A stretch of 64,000 nt of DNA from Mycolicibacterium neoaurum VKM Ac-1815D (GTDB lineage: Bacteria; Actinomycetota; Actinomycetes; Mycobacteriales; Mycobacteriaceae): positions 5,146,001 through 5,210,000 of the forward strand of contig NC_023036.2 of the NCBI RefSeq assembly GCF_000317305.3. Direction: 5' to 3'. The position numbers were made by a program, and so were the translations under genes. The notes beneath the pieces are model-generated. The model was given only the letters and a program-made list of their open reading frames with translations. It searched no databases and was not told where the DNA came from. Positions 1 through 8,373 of this stretch are shown here, in pieces. Every line of letters starts with the position of its first letter. Within the stretch, counting starts at the first letter, position 1.

Positions 1-1180
1 CGAACAGGGCGGCATAGCATCCCTTGCTGTACCTGGCGGTCAGCCAGTCCGTCACCGAGTACCGGTCCGGCGGCGGCAGTTGCGGGAACAGCCGTCCCAC
101 GTGGGTCAGCACGGCATCCTGTTGCTCGCGATCCGACAGCGCCGAGAACGTCGATGCCTCGGACCCGGTGACGAATCCCGTGAGCACCCCGGCCGATTCG
201 TCGGACGGAGAGTCATCGACGGTCGACAGCAGCGGCCCGTGCGAACTCACCGACCACCCGGACAGACCCTGCTCGCGCCAGATCGGAGCCGAATAGCCCA
301 GGTGTACCTTGACCGCACATCCGGGGCCGGTGGACGCCGTGGCCCGAGGGCTGCGCAGGCCGGGCCGGAAGGCGATGCGCTGCGCGAGCGCCGGCGGAAC
401 GGCGACGACCACCCGGTCGGCCCGATACCTCGGTCGTGTGCCATCTGCTCCCGGTGCACACTGCACCTCCACCTCCGCGGAGGACTGATCGATAGCACAG
501 ACACTCTGTCCCAACCGAACCCGGTCTCCGAGCTGATCGGCCAGTGAACGGCACAGCAGGTGTGCACCCCCGTCGATCCGCCACTGCTGGGCCCCACCCT
601 CGAACGCGTTGAGATAGCGGATGCCACCGCCGGAGCGCAGGTAGAAGGCCATGTGCAGCACGGAGATCGCGCCAGGATCGGCCGCCATCATCTCGCCGAT
701 GAAGAGCGGGAAGAAAGTCTTCGCATCCGGGTTGCCGATCTCGTCGGCCAGCCAACGCGCGGCGGTCAGCCGGTCGAGCTCTTCGGCTCGGGGACTCAGC
801 CACGGCCTGTCCGGCCGGATCTCCGCGACGAGTTCCTCCAGCCGGTCGAACAGGTCGCCGAGTGCCACTGCGTCCAGCGGTGGCACTCGGCTCGCAGTGG
901 TCGTCCGACGGTCCGACAGCAGGAAAGTGCTGTCCCCCGTCATCCCGGTGGAGACCACATTCAGACCCTGTTCCCGCATCAGTGCAAGCAATTCGGTATG
1001 CCGGATGCCCAGGTAGGCGGCGCCGCCGTCGGCGACCACACCGTCAGCGATGTCGACGCCGCGAACCCGGCCTCCCACCCGGTCATCCGCCTCCAGCACG
1101 GTGACATCGGCGCCGGCCGCCACCAGGTCGGCAGCGGCGGTGAGCCCCGCAAGGCCGGCCCCGACAACCACGACGCGCAT
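1..1180 (-). CDS. FAD-dependent amine oxidase, C-terminus cut by window edge
   Basis: The reading frame runs off the left edge, leaving about 393 residues of a family usually 430-460 long. The N-terminus has the FAD dinucleotide fold (VVVVGAGLAGLTAAADL, about residues 3-19) followed by the EADDRVGGRVRG motif that binds the FAD ribose. Close to the edge is YSKGCYAALF, typical of the C-terminal FAD-contacting region of monoamine oxidase-like proteins. It should oxidise an amine or amino acid using oxygen, probably in the cytosol. The start at 1180 has GGGGAG just upstream; an in-frame ATG at 1195 overlaps the stop of the carrier-protein gene as ATGA, so translational coupling is also possible. 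As last seen gene of the glmS-adenylation-carrier operon it may act on a carrier-bound or released aminoacyl group (inference). The substrate is unknown. Confidence 0.8.
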   Translation of the reverse strand, partial: MRVVVVGAGLAGLTAAADLVAAGADVTVLEADDRVGGRVRGVDIADGVVADGGAAYLGIRHTELLALMREQGLNVVSTGMTGDSTFLLSDRRTTTASRVPPLDAVALGDLFDRLEELVAEIRPDRPWLSPRAEELDRLTAARWLADEIGNPDAKTFFPLFIGEMMAADPGAISVLHMAFYLRSGGGIRYLNAFEGGAQQWRIDGGAHLLCRSLADQLGDRVRLGQSVCAIDQSSAEVEVQCAPGADGTRPRYRADRVVVAVPPALAQRIAFRPGLRSPRATASTGPGCAVKVHLGYSAPIWREQGLSGWSVSSHGPLLSTVDDSPSDESAGVLTGFVTGSEASTFSALSDREQQDAVLTHVGRLFPQLPPPDRYSVTDWLTARYSKGCYAALF

Positions 1181-1191
1181 GCTCTCCCCGT

Positions 1192-1413
1192 TCATCGCAC
1201 CGCTGCCGTGACCTTGGCGAACAACCCATCGGGCGAAGGGTTTTCGATGAAGTCGTCCCACGACAACTCCGTGGCGAAGTCCCGTGCGATCGCGCTGAGC
1301 ACCCGGGTGGCCAACAGGGAGTCGCCGCCGAGCTCGAAGAAGTCGGAGTGCGGAGCCACCTCCACCGGACCGAGTACCCGCCGGAAGATCTGGATGATGT
1401 GACCGGCGCTCAT
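1192..1413 (-). CDS. Free-standing acyl/peptidyl carrier protein
   Basis: This 73-residue protein is a complete carrier domain. Its phosphopantetheine attachment motif is FFELGGDSLLATRV, with Ser32 the predicted attachment residue. It has the expected four-helix size and no extra domain. The GGDS form of the motif is typical of NRPS-type carriers rather than fatty-acid AcpP. Its ATG overlaps the stop of the upstream adenylation gene (ATGA, 1410-1413), and its own stop abuts or overlaps the amine oxidase start. The adenylation enzyme next door is therefore its likely loading partner, and the amine oxidase may act on the tethered product (inference). Confidence 0.88.
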   Translation of the reverse strand: MSAGHIIQIFRRVLGPVEVAPHSDFFELGGDSLLATRVLSAIARDFATELSWDDFIENPSPDGLFAKVTAAVR

Positions 1414-2981
1414 CGACCCGCTCCTCTGGTGTCCTGCTCGGTAGCGGCGCGCTGGGTCGCCGCCCGGTCGATTTTTCCGCTGGCCGTGAAGCTCAGCTCA
1501 CGCACGAAGATCAGCTTGCTGGGGACGAACTGGCTGGGCAGCAGACCCCGGAGATGGCGCTTCAACTCGCCCGGAGTCACCGCACCGACCGGCACGACGT
1601 AGGCCGCCAGTATCGTGCGGCCGAGTGACCGTTCGCCGATCACGACAGCGCCCCGCACCGCGTGATGCGCACTCAGATGCGTTTCCACCTCGGCCGGATG
1701 GACCCGTACCCCGAGAACTTTCACCTGTTCGTCGGCGCGACCGCGCGGGTAGAGCAGACCGTTCGCGTCGCGGGTGACGAGGTCGCCGGTACGGAACCAG
1801 CGCGCCGGACCGTCGCCGTGATCGATCATCGGGAACTCCGCCGCGGTGCGTTCCGGCAACCCCAGGTAGCCGTCGGCCAGCGCCGGCCCCGACACCAGAA
1901 GCTCGCCCTCGTCGGTGACGTGATCTCGCACATGGGGCAATGCACGACCGAGTGGAGACTCCGCCTCGCCGTCGGAGACGGCAGGTTCGGTGTCGGGCCC
2001 GCTCAGCTGCACCGCATGGGTCACCATTGTCGTCTCGGTGCATCCGTAGGTGTTGAGCAGCCGGATGTGGCCGGTGGCGCGATCGCGCCACTGCGCCAAT
2101 CGGGTTCGGTCGATCCGCTCCCCGCCGATCACCACCAGCCGCACGCTCTCGGGTAGCGCCGCGTGTTCCTCGTGCAGGAAGAGCACCAGTTCGTGCCAGA
2201 ACGCCGTCGGCAGATCGAGCACCGTCACTTCCCGCTCGGTCAGCATGCGGACGAACCGCGGGAACGAATGGGAGTAGGCCGCGTCATCGAAAACCACTGT
2301 CGCACCGGCAGTCAGGGCCGGTAGGATCTCCTCCAGGCAAGTGTCCCAGCCCAGCGACGCGAACTGCAGGACGCGGTCACCGGGGCTGAGTGCGAACAGG
2401 TTCCGCAACGCGCGCACCGTCACCGCAAGGGCGCTGCGCGACACCACCACCGGCTTGGGCCGACCGGTCGAGCCCGACGTGCACAACACATACGCCGGAT
2501 CCTCCGGCCGCCACCGCGGAGGGACCGATTCGACCGCTCCCACGCCATCGTCTGCTACGGACGCCTCGTCCCATGAGGCGAACATCCGGTCCAGCCCGAT
2601 CACCTCGGCGAGCAGCTGTTGCCTGGCGACCGGAAGTCCCGAGTCGATCGGGCAGAAGGCCGCCCCGGCTCCCAGAATGCCGAACAGCTCCTCGACGACC
2701 GCGGGCGAATGCGACACCACCGTGCCGATCAGCCGAGACGGCGCGTCCACAGCCGATCCGAGAGCCCGGTGGCGCAATGCGTGACGGCCGATGCTCTGCG
2801 CGAGCTCGCGATAGCTCACGGTGGTGCCGTTGTGCAGCAGGGCGGCATGGTCCGGTAGCGCTCGCACGATCGCAACGAAGTCGTCCACCACGTCGTCAGC
2901 GCAGGAGAAACGGGGGGCGAAAGGATTTTGGTCGAGAAGGACTCCCGGATCGCTCACGTCCAACGCCGCAACATCGCTCAT
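1410..2981 (-). CDS. Free-standing amino-acid adenylation enzyme (NRPS-type A domain)
   Basis: This 523-residue ANL-superfamily enzyme activates a carboxylic acid as its adenylate and should load it on the adjacent carrier protein. NRPS core motifs are visible in order: A3 (LCTSGSTGRPK, about 166-176), A4 (FASLGWDTCLEE, 207-218), A5 (NTYGCTETT, 310-318), A7 (WFRTGDL, 395-401), A8 (GRADEQVKVLGVRVHPAEVE, 414-433) and the A10 lysine (GKIDR, Lys503). An Asp at the position that contacts the substrate alpha-amino group (D213 in GWDTC) suggests an alpha-amino acid; the exact substrate cannot be read. I chose ATG 2981 because GGGAG lies eight bases upstream; ATG 2996 is an alternative. There is no condensation or thioesterase domain, so this is not a conventional NRPS. 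Confidence 0.88.
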   Translation of the reverse strand: MSDVAALDVSDPGVLLDQNPFAPRFSCADDVVDDFVAIVRALPDHAALLHNGTTVSYRELAQSIGRHALRHRALGSAVDAPSRLIGTVVSHSPAVVEELFGILGAGAAFCPIDSGLPVARQQLLAEVIGLDRMFASWDEASVADDGVGAVESVPPRWRPEDPAYVLCTSGSTGRPKPVVVSRSALAVTVRALRNLFALSPGDRVLQFASLGWDTCLEEILPALTAGATVVFDDAAYSHSFPRFVRMLTEREVTVLDLPTAFWHELVLFLHEEHAALPESVRLVVIGGERIDRTRLAQWRDRATGHIRLLNTYGCTETTMVTHAVQLSGPDTEPAVSDGEAESPLGRALPHVRDHVTDEGELLVSGPALADGYLGLPERTAAEFPMIDHGDGPARWFRTGDLVTRDANGLLYPRGRADEQVKVLGVRVHPAEVETHLSAHHAVRGAVVIGERSLGRTILAAYVVPVGAVTPGELKRHLRGLLPSQFVPSKLIFVRELSFTASGKIDRAATQRAATEQDTRGAGR

Positions 2982-3028
2982 CGCTCGTGCTCCCATCTGA
3001 ATGCTCACCGTGTGCCGATCGCTCTCGG

Positions 3029-4816
3029 TCACTCGACGGTGACCGATTTGGCAAGGTTCCTGGGCTTGTCCACATCGCGCCCGAGCGCTAGTGCCGTCAT
3101 ACGGGCCAATACCTGCAGCGGTATGGTCGCTGCGATCGGTCCCCACGGCGCAACCGGTCCCAGGACGACCGGCACCGTGCTCCCCGCTGATCCGATCGTG
3201 ATCACCCGGCCACCGCGAACCTCCACCTCGGCGATGTTGGCCGCCAGCTTGAGATCGCCGTTGTCCACGACCACGACCGGAGTGCCGGTTTCGACCAAGG
3301 CCAGCGGTCCGTGCTTGAGCTCGCCTGCCGGGTAATGTTCGGCCCACCGATAGGTCAGCTCCTTGAGCTTCAAGGCGCCTTCGGCCGCGTAGGGCAGGCC
3401 GGCACCGCGCGCGATGAAGATGAAACCCGAAGCGGTGAGCACTTCTTCCACGACCGACGGTACGGCGCATTTGGCCACCGCACCGGCAGCAGCGAGCTGC
3501 TCCGGTAGCCGTCGCAGGTCGTCGGCCAGTCGTCCGGCCACCTCCGGCGACAGCCGGTTCATCGCCACCAGCGCCGAGAGCATCAGCGCTGAACCGGCGA
3601 TGATCTGGCAGATGAACGTCTTGGTGGCGGCCACCCCGATCTCCGGACCGGCCGGGAATCCCACCACCGCGTCCGCATGCCGGGCCAGCGTGGAGTACGG
3701 GTTGTTGGTGAGGGCGAGCAGCGTCGAATCGCCCATGCCCGACGTGTCGATCGCTCGGAGCACGTCGGCGGTTTCGCCGGACTGGCTCAGCGCCAGGCAC
3801 AGCTGCCCGGGCTCCGGGACATCGGTGGCGGCCTCGCTCGCCACGGTGGCGGTCACCGGGATCCTGCCGAGTCCGCGCGCCAGATTCGCGATGACACTGC
3901 CGGCGTTCAGCGACGTGCCGCAGCCCAGCACGCGCAGACGCTCGAAAGGCTGCAGCCCCAGTTGGTTCCAGGCCTCGCCGGTCGCGATCCCGTCGGCGAG
4001 TTGATCGATCACCCGGGCCGCCGCTTCCGGTTGCTCGTCGATTTCTTTGGCCATGTAGTCCGTGTAGGCGCCCAGGTCGACATCGCTGCTCCGGCATTGA
4101 TGCCGGGTGAGCGCCGGCGGCGCCACGCTGACGCCGCCGCGGTGCCACCTGTCACAGCTGGTCAGTTCCACGACATCGCCCGAGCCCAGTGCCCGGAACT
4201 CATCGGTCCAGTCCGCAATCGCCGTGATATCACTGGCGGCGAAATCGCCGTGGCTGTTGTGCGCCAACAACAATGGAGATTCCAGCGACGCAACCACGAT
4301 TCGGCTCGTCTGCTGCTCCAGCACTGCGAGCGCCCACGATCCGCGGGCCCTGCTCAGCGCATTCTGCACTGCTTGCAGGATGTCCTCGCAGCGCCGGCGC
4401 TCGTCCTCGATCAGGTGCACGAGGACCTCGCTGTCGACCGTGGTGGCAAATCGGTGTCCGACGGCGATGAGTTCGGCACGCAGTTCGACTGCGTTCACGA
4501 TGATCCCGTTGTGCACAAGGTTCAGCCGGCCGGTGCAATCGGTGTGTGGGTGCGCGTTCTCCTCGGTCACAGCACCATGGGTTGCCCAACGTGTATGCCC
4601 GATCCCCATGCCGTCGAATTTGGCACCGGACCACCCGTCCAGCAGATTCTCCAAGGTACCGATCCGCCCGGTGGTGCGTAGGCGGGCAATATCGCCGGAG
4701 ACCGTCCGCAGCGCCACCCCGACGGAGTCGTATCCGCGGTACTCGAGTCGGCGCAGCCCCACCCGTAGGTAATCGACCGCCGGCCGGTCCGTCCGGCACG
4801 CGATGATGCCGCACAT
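3029..4816 (-). CDS. glmS: Glutamine:fructose-6-phosphate aminotransferase (GlmS paralogue)
   Basis: This 595-residue enzyme makes glucosamine-6-phosphate from fructose-6-phosphate and glutamine. The start must be ATG 4816, not the in-frame TTG at 4819, because the catalytic cysteine has to follow Met1 (MCGIIA). The glutaminase domain keeps HTRWATHG and NAHPH. Two SIS domains follow, with ALSQSGETADVL, AGPEIGVAATKTF, EGALKLKELTY and the histidine of ELKHGPLAL. The C-terminus is the diagnostic RNLAKSVTVE with the fructose-6-phosphate lysine (about Lys590). Nothing catalytic appears lost. The gene heads an operon with the adenylation, carrier and amine oxidase genes 48 bases downstream and has its own conserved promoter (4944-4992). 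Mycobacteria also carry a housekeeping glmS elsewhere, so this is probably a pathway-specific or resistant copy (inference). Confidence 0.92.
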   Translation of the reverse strand: MCGIIACRTDRPAVDYLRVGLRRLEYRGYDSVGVALRTVSGDIARLRTTGRIGTLENLLDGWSGAKFDGMGIGHTRWATHGAVTEENAHPHTDCTGRLNLVHNGIIVNAVELRAELIAVGHRFATTVDSEVLVHLIEDERRRCEDILQAVQNALSRARGSWALAVLEQQTSRIVVASLESPLLLAHNSHGDFAASDITAIADWTDEFRALGSGDVVELTSCDRWHRGGVSVAPPALTRHQCRSSDVDLGAYTDYMAKEIDEQPEAAARVIDQLADGIATGEAWNQLGLQPFERLRVLGCGTSLNAGSVIANLARGLGRIPVTATVASEAATDVPEPGQLCLALSQSGETADVLRAIDTSGMGDSTLLALTNNPYSTLARHADAVVGFPAGPEIGVAATKTFICQIIAGSALMLSALVAMNRLSPEVAGRLADDLRRLPEQLAAAGAVAKCAVPSVVEEVLTASGFIFIARGAGLPYAAEGALKLKELTYRWAEHYPAGELKHGPLALVETGTPVVVVDNGDLKLAANIAEVEVRGGRVITIGSAGSTVPVVLGPVAPWGPIAATIPLQVLARMTALALGRDVDKPRNLAKSVTVE

Positions 4817-4943
4817 CAACGGCGTCCAAAAAGTTGTCTGGTGAAAGGCATTGGCACGATTCCGGATTCAGTCGGCTGCATCGTCATGTTGACCACCAGC
4901 GACCCTCCCGAATAATCCTGAGTAAACCCCGAAGCACCACATC

Positions 4944-4992
4944 ACTATCGGCGAACCGGTGCCATTGGTACATGGACCATCCGAGCGATTTT
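4944..4992 (-). promoter_or_regulatory. Shared promoter module, copy 1 (glmS operon)
   Basis: Read in the direction of transcription, a GATAGT -10-like hexamer (4944-4949) is preceded by exactly 17 bases and a TGTACC -35-like hexamer (4967-4972). That hexamer is half of the near-palindrome GGTCCATGTACC (4967-4978). Four bases further upstream is an AAAATCGCTC element (4983-4992). The same three elements with identical spacing recur at 5854-5902 and 8374-8422. The predicted transcription start is near 4937, giving a leader of about 120 bases before glmS. Confidence 0.75.
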
Positions 4993-5020
4993 CGAACTGA
5001 ACCTCCGCCCGGTTCCAGGA

Positions 5021-5797
5021 CTAGTTCCCCGGGGGACCTTCGGGCCGAAGGATGGCACGGGCACGTGCCGCCGCCTGAGCGCGCGTGCTCACGCCGAGCT
5101 TGGTCAGCAGGCTGTGGACGTGGTTCTTGACGGTATGAACGGCAATTCGGAGCTGCTCGGCGATATCACGGTTGGTGAGGCCCATCTCCAGCATCCGCAA
5201 GATCTGGATCTCACGTGAAGTGAGGACCAGTTCCTTGGCTGCCGGACGGCCCTGCGACGCCAGCGAGGACAGTCTGCGGAGCAGTATCGCCGATACTCTC
5301 GGCGAACACAGCGACCCGCCGGCAGCAACCTTGTGTATCAACACAAGCAGGTCCTCGAGCGACTCGCCGCGCAGGTGGTACCCCGCCACACCAGCCTCGG
5401 CATAGGCAACGATCTCGGTTTCATCGTCTTCGGATACGCCGAGAACCACAAGTCGCACATGCGGACTCAGTTTCATCGCCTGTCTGAGCAGCATTGCGCT
5501 GTCGCGTGTCCTGCTGTCCAGGAGAATGATTCGAGGCTGGGTGGTATCGAAGCCGGCGATCAGCGATACCAGGTCCCACGCCACACCCGGGGATTCCGCT
5601 CCGTAGGACGCGAGTACCGCGACCAGGTAGTCGCGGAACATGGCGCAGTCGTTGAGGATCAGGATCCGCAGGTCGCGCAGGAGGCCGGCGCCGTCGGGGC
5701 CGGCCCACTCTTCGCGCGCCCCCCCGACGGAATGCAATTCGGTCGGGGGCCGGCCGTTGCCGGTCGACCACCCGTCATCCATCACGCCGGGATTCAC
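5021..5797 (-). CDS. NarL/LuxR-type regulator with degenerate receiver domain (paralogue 1)
   Basis: This 258-residue protein has a receiver-like domain (about 43-160) and a LuxR helix-turn-helix (about 190-250, including VLTSREIQILRMLEMGLTNR and HTVKNHVHSLLTKLGV). The phosphoacceptor Asp is kept (D94 in ILLDSRTRD). The first residue of the acidic pair is Asn (N49-D50), the usual Ser/Thr is Gly (G120) and the conserved Lys is Arg (R143). Phosphorylation-based switching is therefore doubtful. The gene is a close paralogue of the next gene (5935-6771). The start is GTG 5797; ATG 5782 is an alternative, and neither has a strong ribosome site. Its promoter carries copy 2 of the shared module, so it may regulate itself together with the glmS operon and the glycosyltransferase (inference). 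Confidence 0.85.
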   Translation of the reverse strand: MNPGVMDDGWSTGNGRPPTELHSVGGAREEWAGPDGAGLLRDLRILILNDCAMFRDYLVAVLASYGAESPGVAWDLVSLIAGFDTTQPRIILLDSRTRDSAMLLRQAMKLSPHVRLVVLGVSEDDETEIVAYAEAGVAGYHLRGESLEDLLVLIHKVAAGGSLCSPRVSAILLRRLSSLASQGRPAAKELVLTSREIQILRMLEMGLTNRDIAEQLRIAVHTVKNHVHSLLTKLGVSTRAQAAARARAILRPEGPPGN

Positions 5798-5853
5798 GCG
5801 CTCACAGGTCCGGCCGGTCGATGGACCGGAGGTACACCGTATGACATGCCTTC

Positions 5854-5902
5854 ACTATCGGGGCAGGACGGTCATTGGTACATGGACCGATGGAGCGAAT
5901 TT
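5854..5902 (-). promoter_or_regulatory. Shared promoter module, copy 2 (LuxR paralogue 1)
   Basis: GATAGT (5854-5859), 17 bases, TGTACC (5877-5882) within the near-palindrome GGTCCATGTACC (5877-5888), four bases, then AAATTCGCTC (5893-5902), all read on the minus strand. Copy 1 and copy 2 have the same 12-base palindrome. The predicted start of transcription is near 5847, about 50 bases before the GTG codon. Confidence 0.75.
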
Positions 5903-5934
5903 GGGACTGGATCACTCGATCCCCGAGGTTCCGG

Positions 5935-6771
5935 TTACAGAGAATTCTCGGCGGGCAAGATGGTGCGCGCCAAGGCCGCAGCCTGTGCCCGCGAGGTGAC
6001 CCCGAGCTTGGTCAAGAGGCTGTGTACGTGGTTCTTGACCGTGTGGACGGCGATGCAGAGCTGGCCGGCGATCTCCCGATTCGAAAGACCCGCTTCCAGC
6101 ATCCGCAGGATCTGAACCTCACGGGCCGTCAGGACCAGGCCTTTGGCCGCCGGCTGTCGCTGGGCGGCCAACGATGAGATCCGGTTCAGCAGGATCGCCG
6201 AAACCGCTGGTGAGCAAGGAAATTCGCCCGCCCCAACCTTCTGGATGGCCAGGATCAGGTCGTCCAAGGTCTCCGAACGCAGGTGATAACCCGCCACGCC
6301 CGCCTCTGCGCACCCGACGATCTCCGATTCGTCGTCGCCCGCGACGCCCAGCACCACCACACGCGAACTCGGGCTCAGTTGCAGAGCCTGTCGCAGCAGC
6401 ATCGCACTGTCACGGGTTCGCATGTTCACCAGAATGACGGGCGGCGTGCTCGTTTCGACGGCAGCCACCAGGGAGGCCCAGTCCCAGGCGACTCCGGGAG
6501 TCACCGCGCCATGGGAGGTGACCACGGCGACCAGATAGTCGCGATACAGCTTGCAGTCATCGATGATCAGAACCCTTGCGCCGTAAAGCAGGCCGACTCC
6601 TTCGACACCTTCCCTGTACCGTTCGATTCCTCTTAACGTACTGGGCCTTCGGTGCACATCACCCAGCGGCCAGAACTGATCTGGCTGCAGGGCGGACGCA
6701 ATCTGGAATGGTTCGCTGCCGTCGTCAGAAACTGTCACGGTACCCACCCGGTGCACATACCGCCGGTTCAC
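5935..6771 (-). CDS. NarL/LuxR-type regulator with pseudo-receiver domain (paralogue 2)
   Basis: This 278-residue protein has the same layout as its neighbour: an N-terminal extension (1-62), a receiver-like domain (about 65-180) and a LuxR helix-turn-helix (about 211-270). The acidic pair is intact (D71-D72), but the phosphoacceptor position is Asn (N116 in VILVNMRTRD), Ser/Thr is Gly (G142) and Lys is Arg (R165). It therefore should not accept phosphate. The two paralogues have lost complementary residues, which suggests phosphorylation-independent or ligand-driven dimers (inference). The start is GTG 6771, the furthest in-frame start giving a plausible N-terminus. No copy of the shared promoter module was found upstream of this gene. 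Confidence 0.85.
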   Translation of the reverse strand: MNRRYVHRVGTVTVSDDGSEPFQIASALQPDQFWPLGDVHRRPSTLRGIERYREGVEGVGLLYGARVLIIDDCKLYRDYLVAVVTSHGAVTPGVAWDWASLVAAVETSTPPVILVNMRTRDSAMLLRQALQLSPSSRVVVLGVAGDDESEIVGCAEAGVAGYHLRSETLDDLILAIQKVGAGEFPCSPAVSAILLNRISSLAAQRQPAAKGLVLTAREVQILRMLEAGLSNREIAGQLCIAVHTVKNHVHSLLTKLGVTSRAQAAALARTILPAENSL

Positions 6772-7181
6772 ATGCCTTCATCTTCGCCCCCCTGCGTAAT
6801 GAATATGGCAAAACAGGCACCCCTCTGTGCGCTCGCCCGATCGCAATCCCAAAGTGATTCGCCGGGTTGTTGAGCGAGAGTGTTTTCAGGCGCCTATCGA
6901 CGGTGCCCTCAGTTGCCCGCTTCATCCGTGCCCGGCGGCACTCAAGGCCGCCAGAGCTCGTTTTGAGCCGGCGCAACCAGGGTCCTGGGCTGCGTAGCTG
7001 TCGCTGACAGTAAGTTACGTCGGTGCAGCGCGCAACCGAATCTAGAATTTCAGCGAATCAAATGCCGCTCACCACAGAGTCTCATGCTGCATGAATTAGC
7101 GTAGGGATATTGATTGGGCAAACAAGTTCTTCGGCGCTGGTTTCGCAGGAGTTCTGATCGAGTTCGGGCTTTTCCACACTT
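6772..7181. other. A+T-richer intergenic region upstream of LuxR paralogue 2
   Basis: These 410 bases separate the glycosyltransferase stop from the second regulator gene. I see no convincing reading frame: short open frames here lack a ribosome site and family-like sequence. The stretch is visibly richer in A+T than the flanking genes. It should contain the promoter of the second LuxR gene, but I could not identify a -10/-35 pair with confidence. Confidence 0.5.
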
Positions 7182-8336
7182 TCAGCAACGTTCCGCCGGG
7201 CGGTACGGAAGATCCATCCGTTCGATGACCTTGCGCGCCGAGTCGACCCATGAATAGCGGCTCGCGTTCAGAAGCCCCCGACGCCGCAGGTCCTCGGCGA
7301 GGCCGACCTCCGAGTCGAGTCGGTCCAATTGCGCTATCAAAGTGTCAGGATCATCTGGATCGAAGTAGAGCGCAGCGTCTCGGCAAACCTCAGGTTGAGC
7401 AGCGGAATCCGTCGCTATCACTGGACAGCCCAGCGCCTGGGCCTCGATAGCTGCGAGCGCTGAGCCGGCGTAGTTTGCAGTTAAGACGAGAGCCGAGCTG
7501 CGCTGGTATAGCCAGATCAGTTCGGCATCGGTCACCTGTTCGGCATAGACCACGGATGGATCTGGAGTGGGATCTGACCTTCGCATCCCGATGATCACCA
7601 CCCGGCGACCGGAGTTCGCCATAGCTGTTGCCGCGGCTCCAATGTTCTCGTGTGGCGCCCCACTGCCGATCACCAGGTAGTGGTCACCCCACACCGGTAG
7701 GTCCGGCCGAAGAGGTTGCACCTCGTTCAGCCAATCGGCGGCGCCCTCAGCAACGATGAATCGGTTGACATCGACCTTGAGTACATCAGCGAGTTCATTT
7801 GCTGTATAGATGGTCTCGGCGACCAAACCGTGGGCGGTCCTGGCGAGCCACCGGTAGGTCAGCAAATGCAACAACAGGTAGTTCCAGCTGAATCCAGCCG
7901 GGCGGCGGAACGGAACGGCGTCATGCATGGTCACCACCTGCCTGCGCTTGAGCATCGGCGCTGTCCCCTCGAAGTTCAAGAGCACCTTGCCCGCCGTGAC
8001 CGCGGGTAGATAGACCTGCTCGAAAACTGTGCCGGTGAATCTGGATGCCCGGACCTCGACATTTTGACAGTCGGTCCACCCGGAGACACTGCCATCCGCG
8101 TCGGCAGGAGCATGCAGAACCACACTGCACCGGCCTGTCGACGCCAGCGCGCGTAACATGCCCGAGGCATAGCGACCAGCCGCGGATCTGCCGTTTGCCA
8201 GCCACTTTCCATTCACGTGGACGTCATGCCGCGGGAATGCGTGACTGGGCAGCCCGGTTTCGACGGACCAATCACCGGCGAAACGCTCAGTCCGCCAGAG
8301 CGCCATCCTCGACACCGTGGCGATCACTGATTTCAT
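7182..8336 (-). CDS. GT-B fold glycosyltransferase (GT4-like)
   Basis: This 384-residue enzyme resembles GT4-family transferases, which move a sugar from a nucleotide-sugar donor. The acceptor-side half contains VVTMHDAVPFRRP (about 138-150). The donor-side half ends with AAIEAQALGCPVIATDSAAQ and CRDAALYFDPDDPDTL, the usual GT4 C-terminal signature. The first Glu of the EX7E motif is not evident (YAGSAL in place of EGFG); the second is present in AIEAQ. The start is ATG 8336 with GAGGGGG upstream. The gene stands alone but is driven by copy 3 of the shared promoter module, which links it to the glmS cluster. It may add an amino sugar to the cluster's product (inference). Confidence 0.82.
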   Translation of the reverse strand: MKSVIATVSRMALWRTERFAGDWSVETGLPSHAFPRHDVHVNGKWLANGRSAAGRYASGMLRALASTGRCSVVLHAPADADGSVSGWTDCQNVEVRASRFTGTVFEQVYLPAVTAGKVLLNFEGTAPMLKRRQVVTMHDAVPFRRPAGFSWNYLLLHLLTYRWLARTAHGLVAETIYTANELADVLKVDVNRFIVAEGAADWLNEVQPLRPDLPVWGDHYLVIGSGAPHENIGAAATAMANSGRRVVIIGMRRSDPTPDPSVVYAEQVTDAELIWLYQRSSALVLTANYAGSALAAIEAQALGCPVIATDSAAQPEVCRDAALYFDPDDPDTLIAQLDRLDSEVGLAEDLRRRGLLNASRYSWVDSARKVIERMDLPYRPAERC

Positions 8337-8373
8337 CGAGCCCCCTCACCGTGCACAAATCGCATACGAGATC

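Noticed and set aside
4817-4937. Leader of the glmS operon as a possible glmS ribozyme
   Set aside because: The leader is about 120 bases and I see no ribozyme-like core; this class is not expected in mycobacteria.
6725-6976. Short minus-strand frame in the gap before the second LuxR gene
   Set aside because: It overlaps the LuxR start in another frame, has no ribosome site and no recognisable features.
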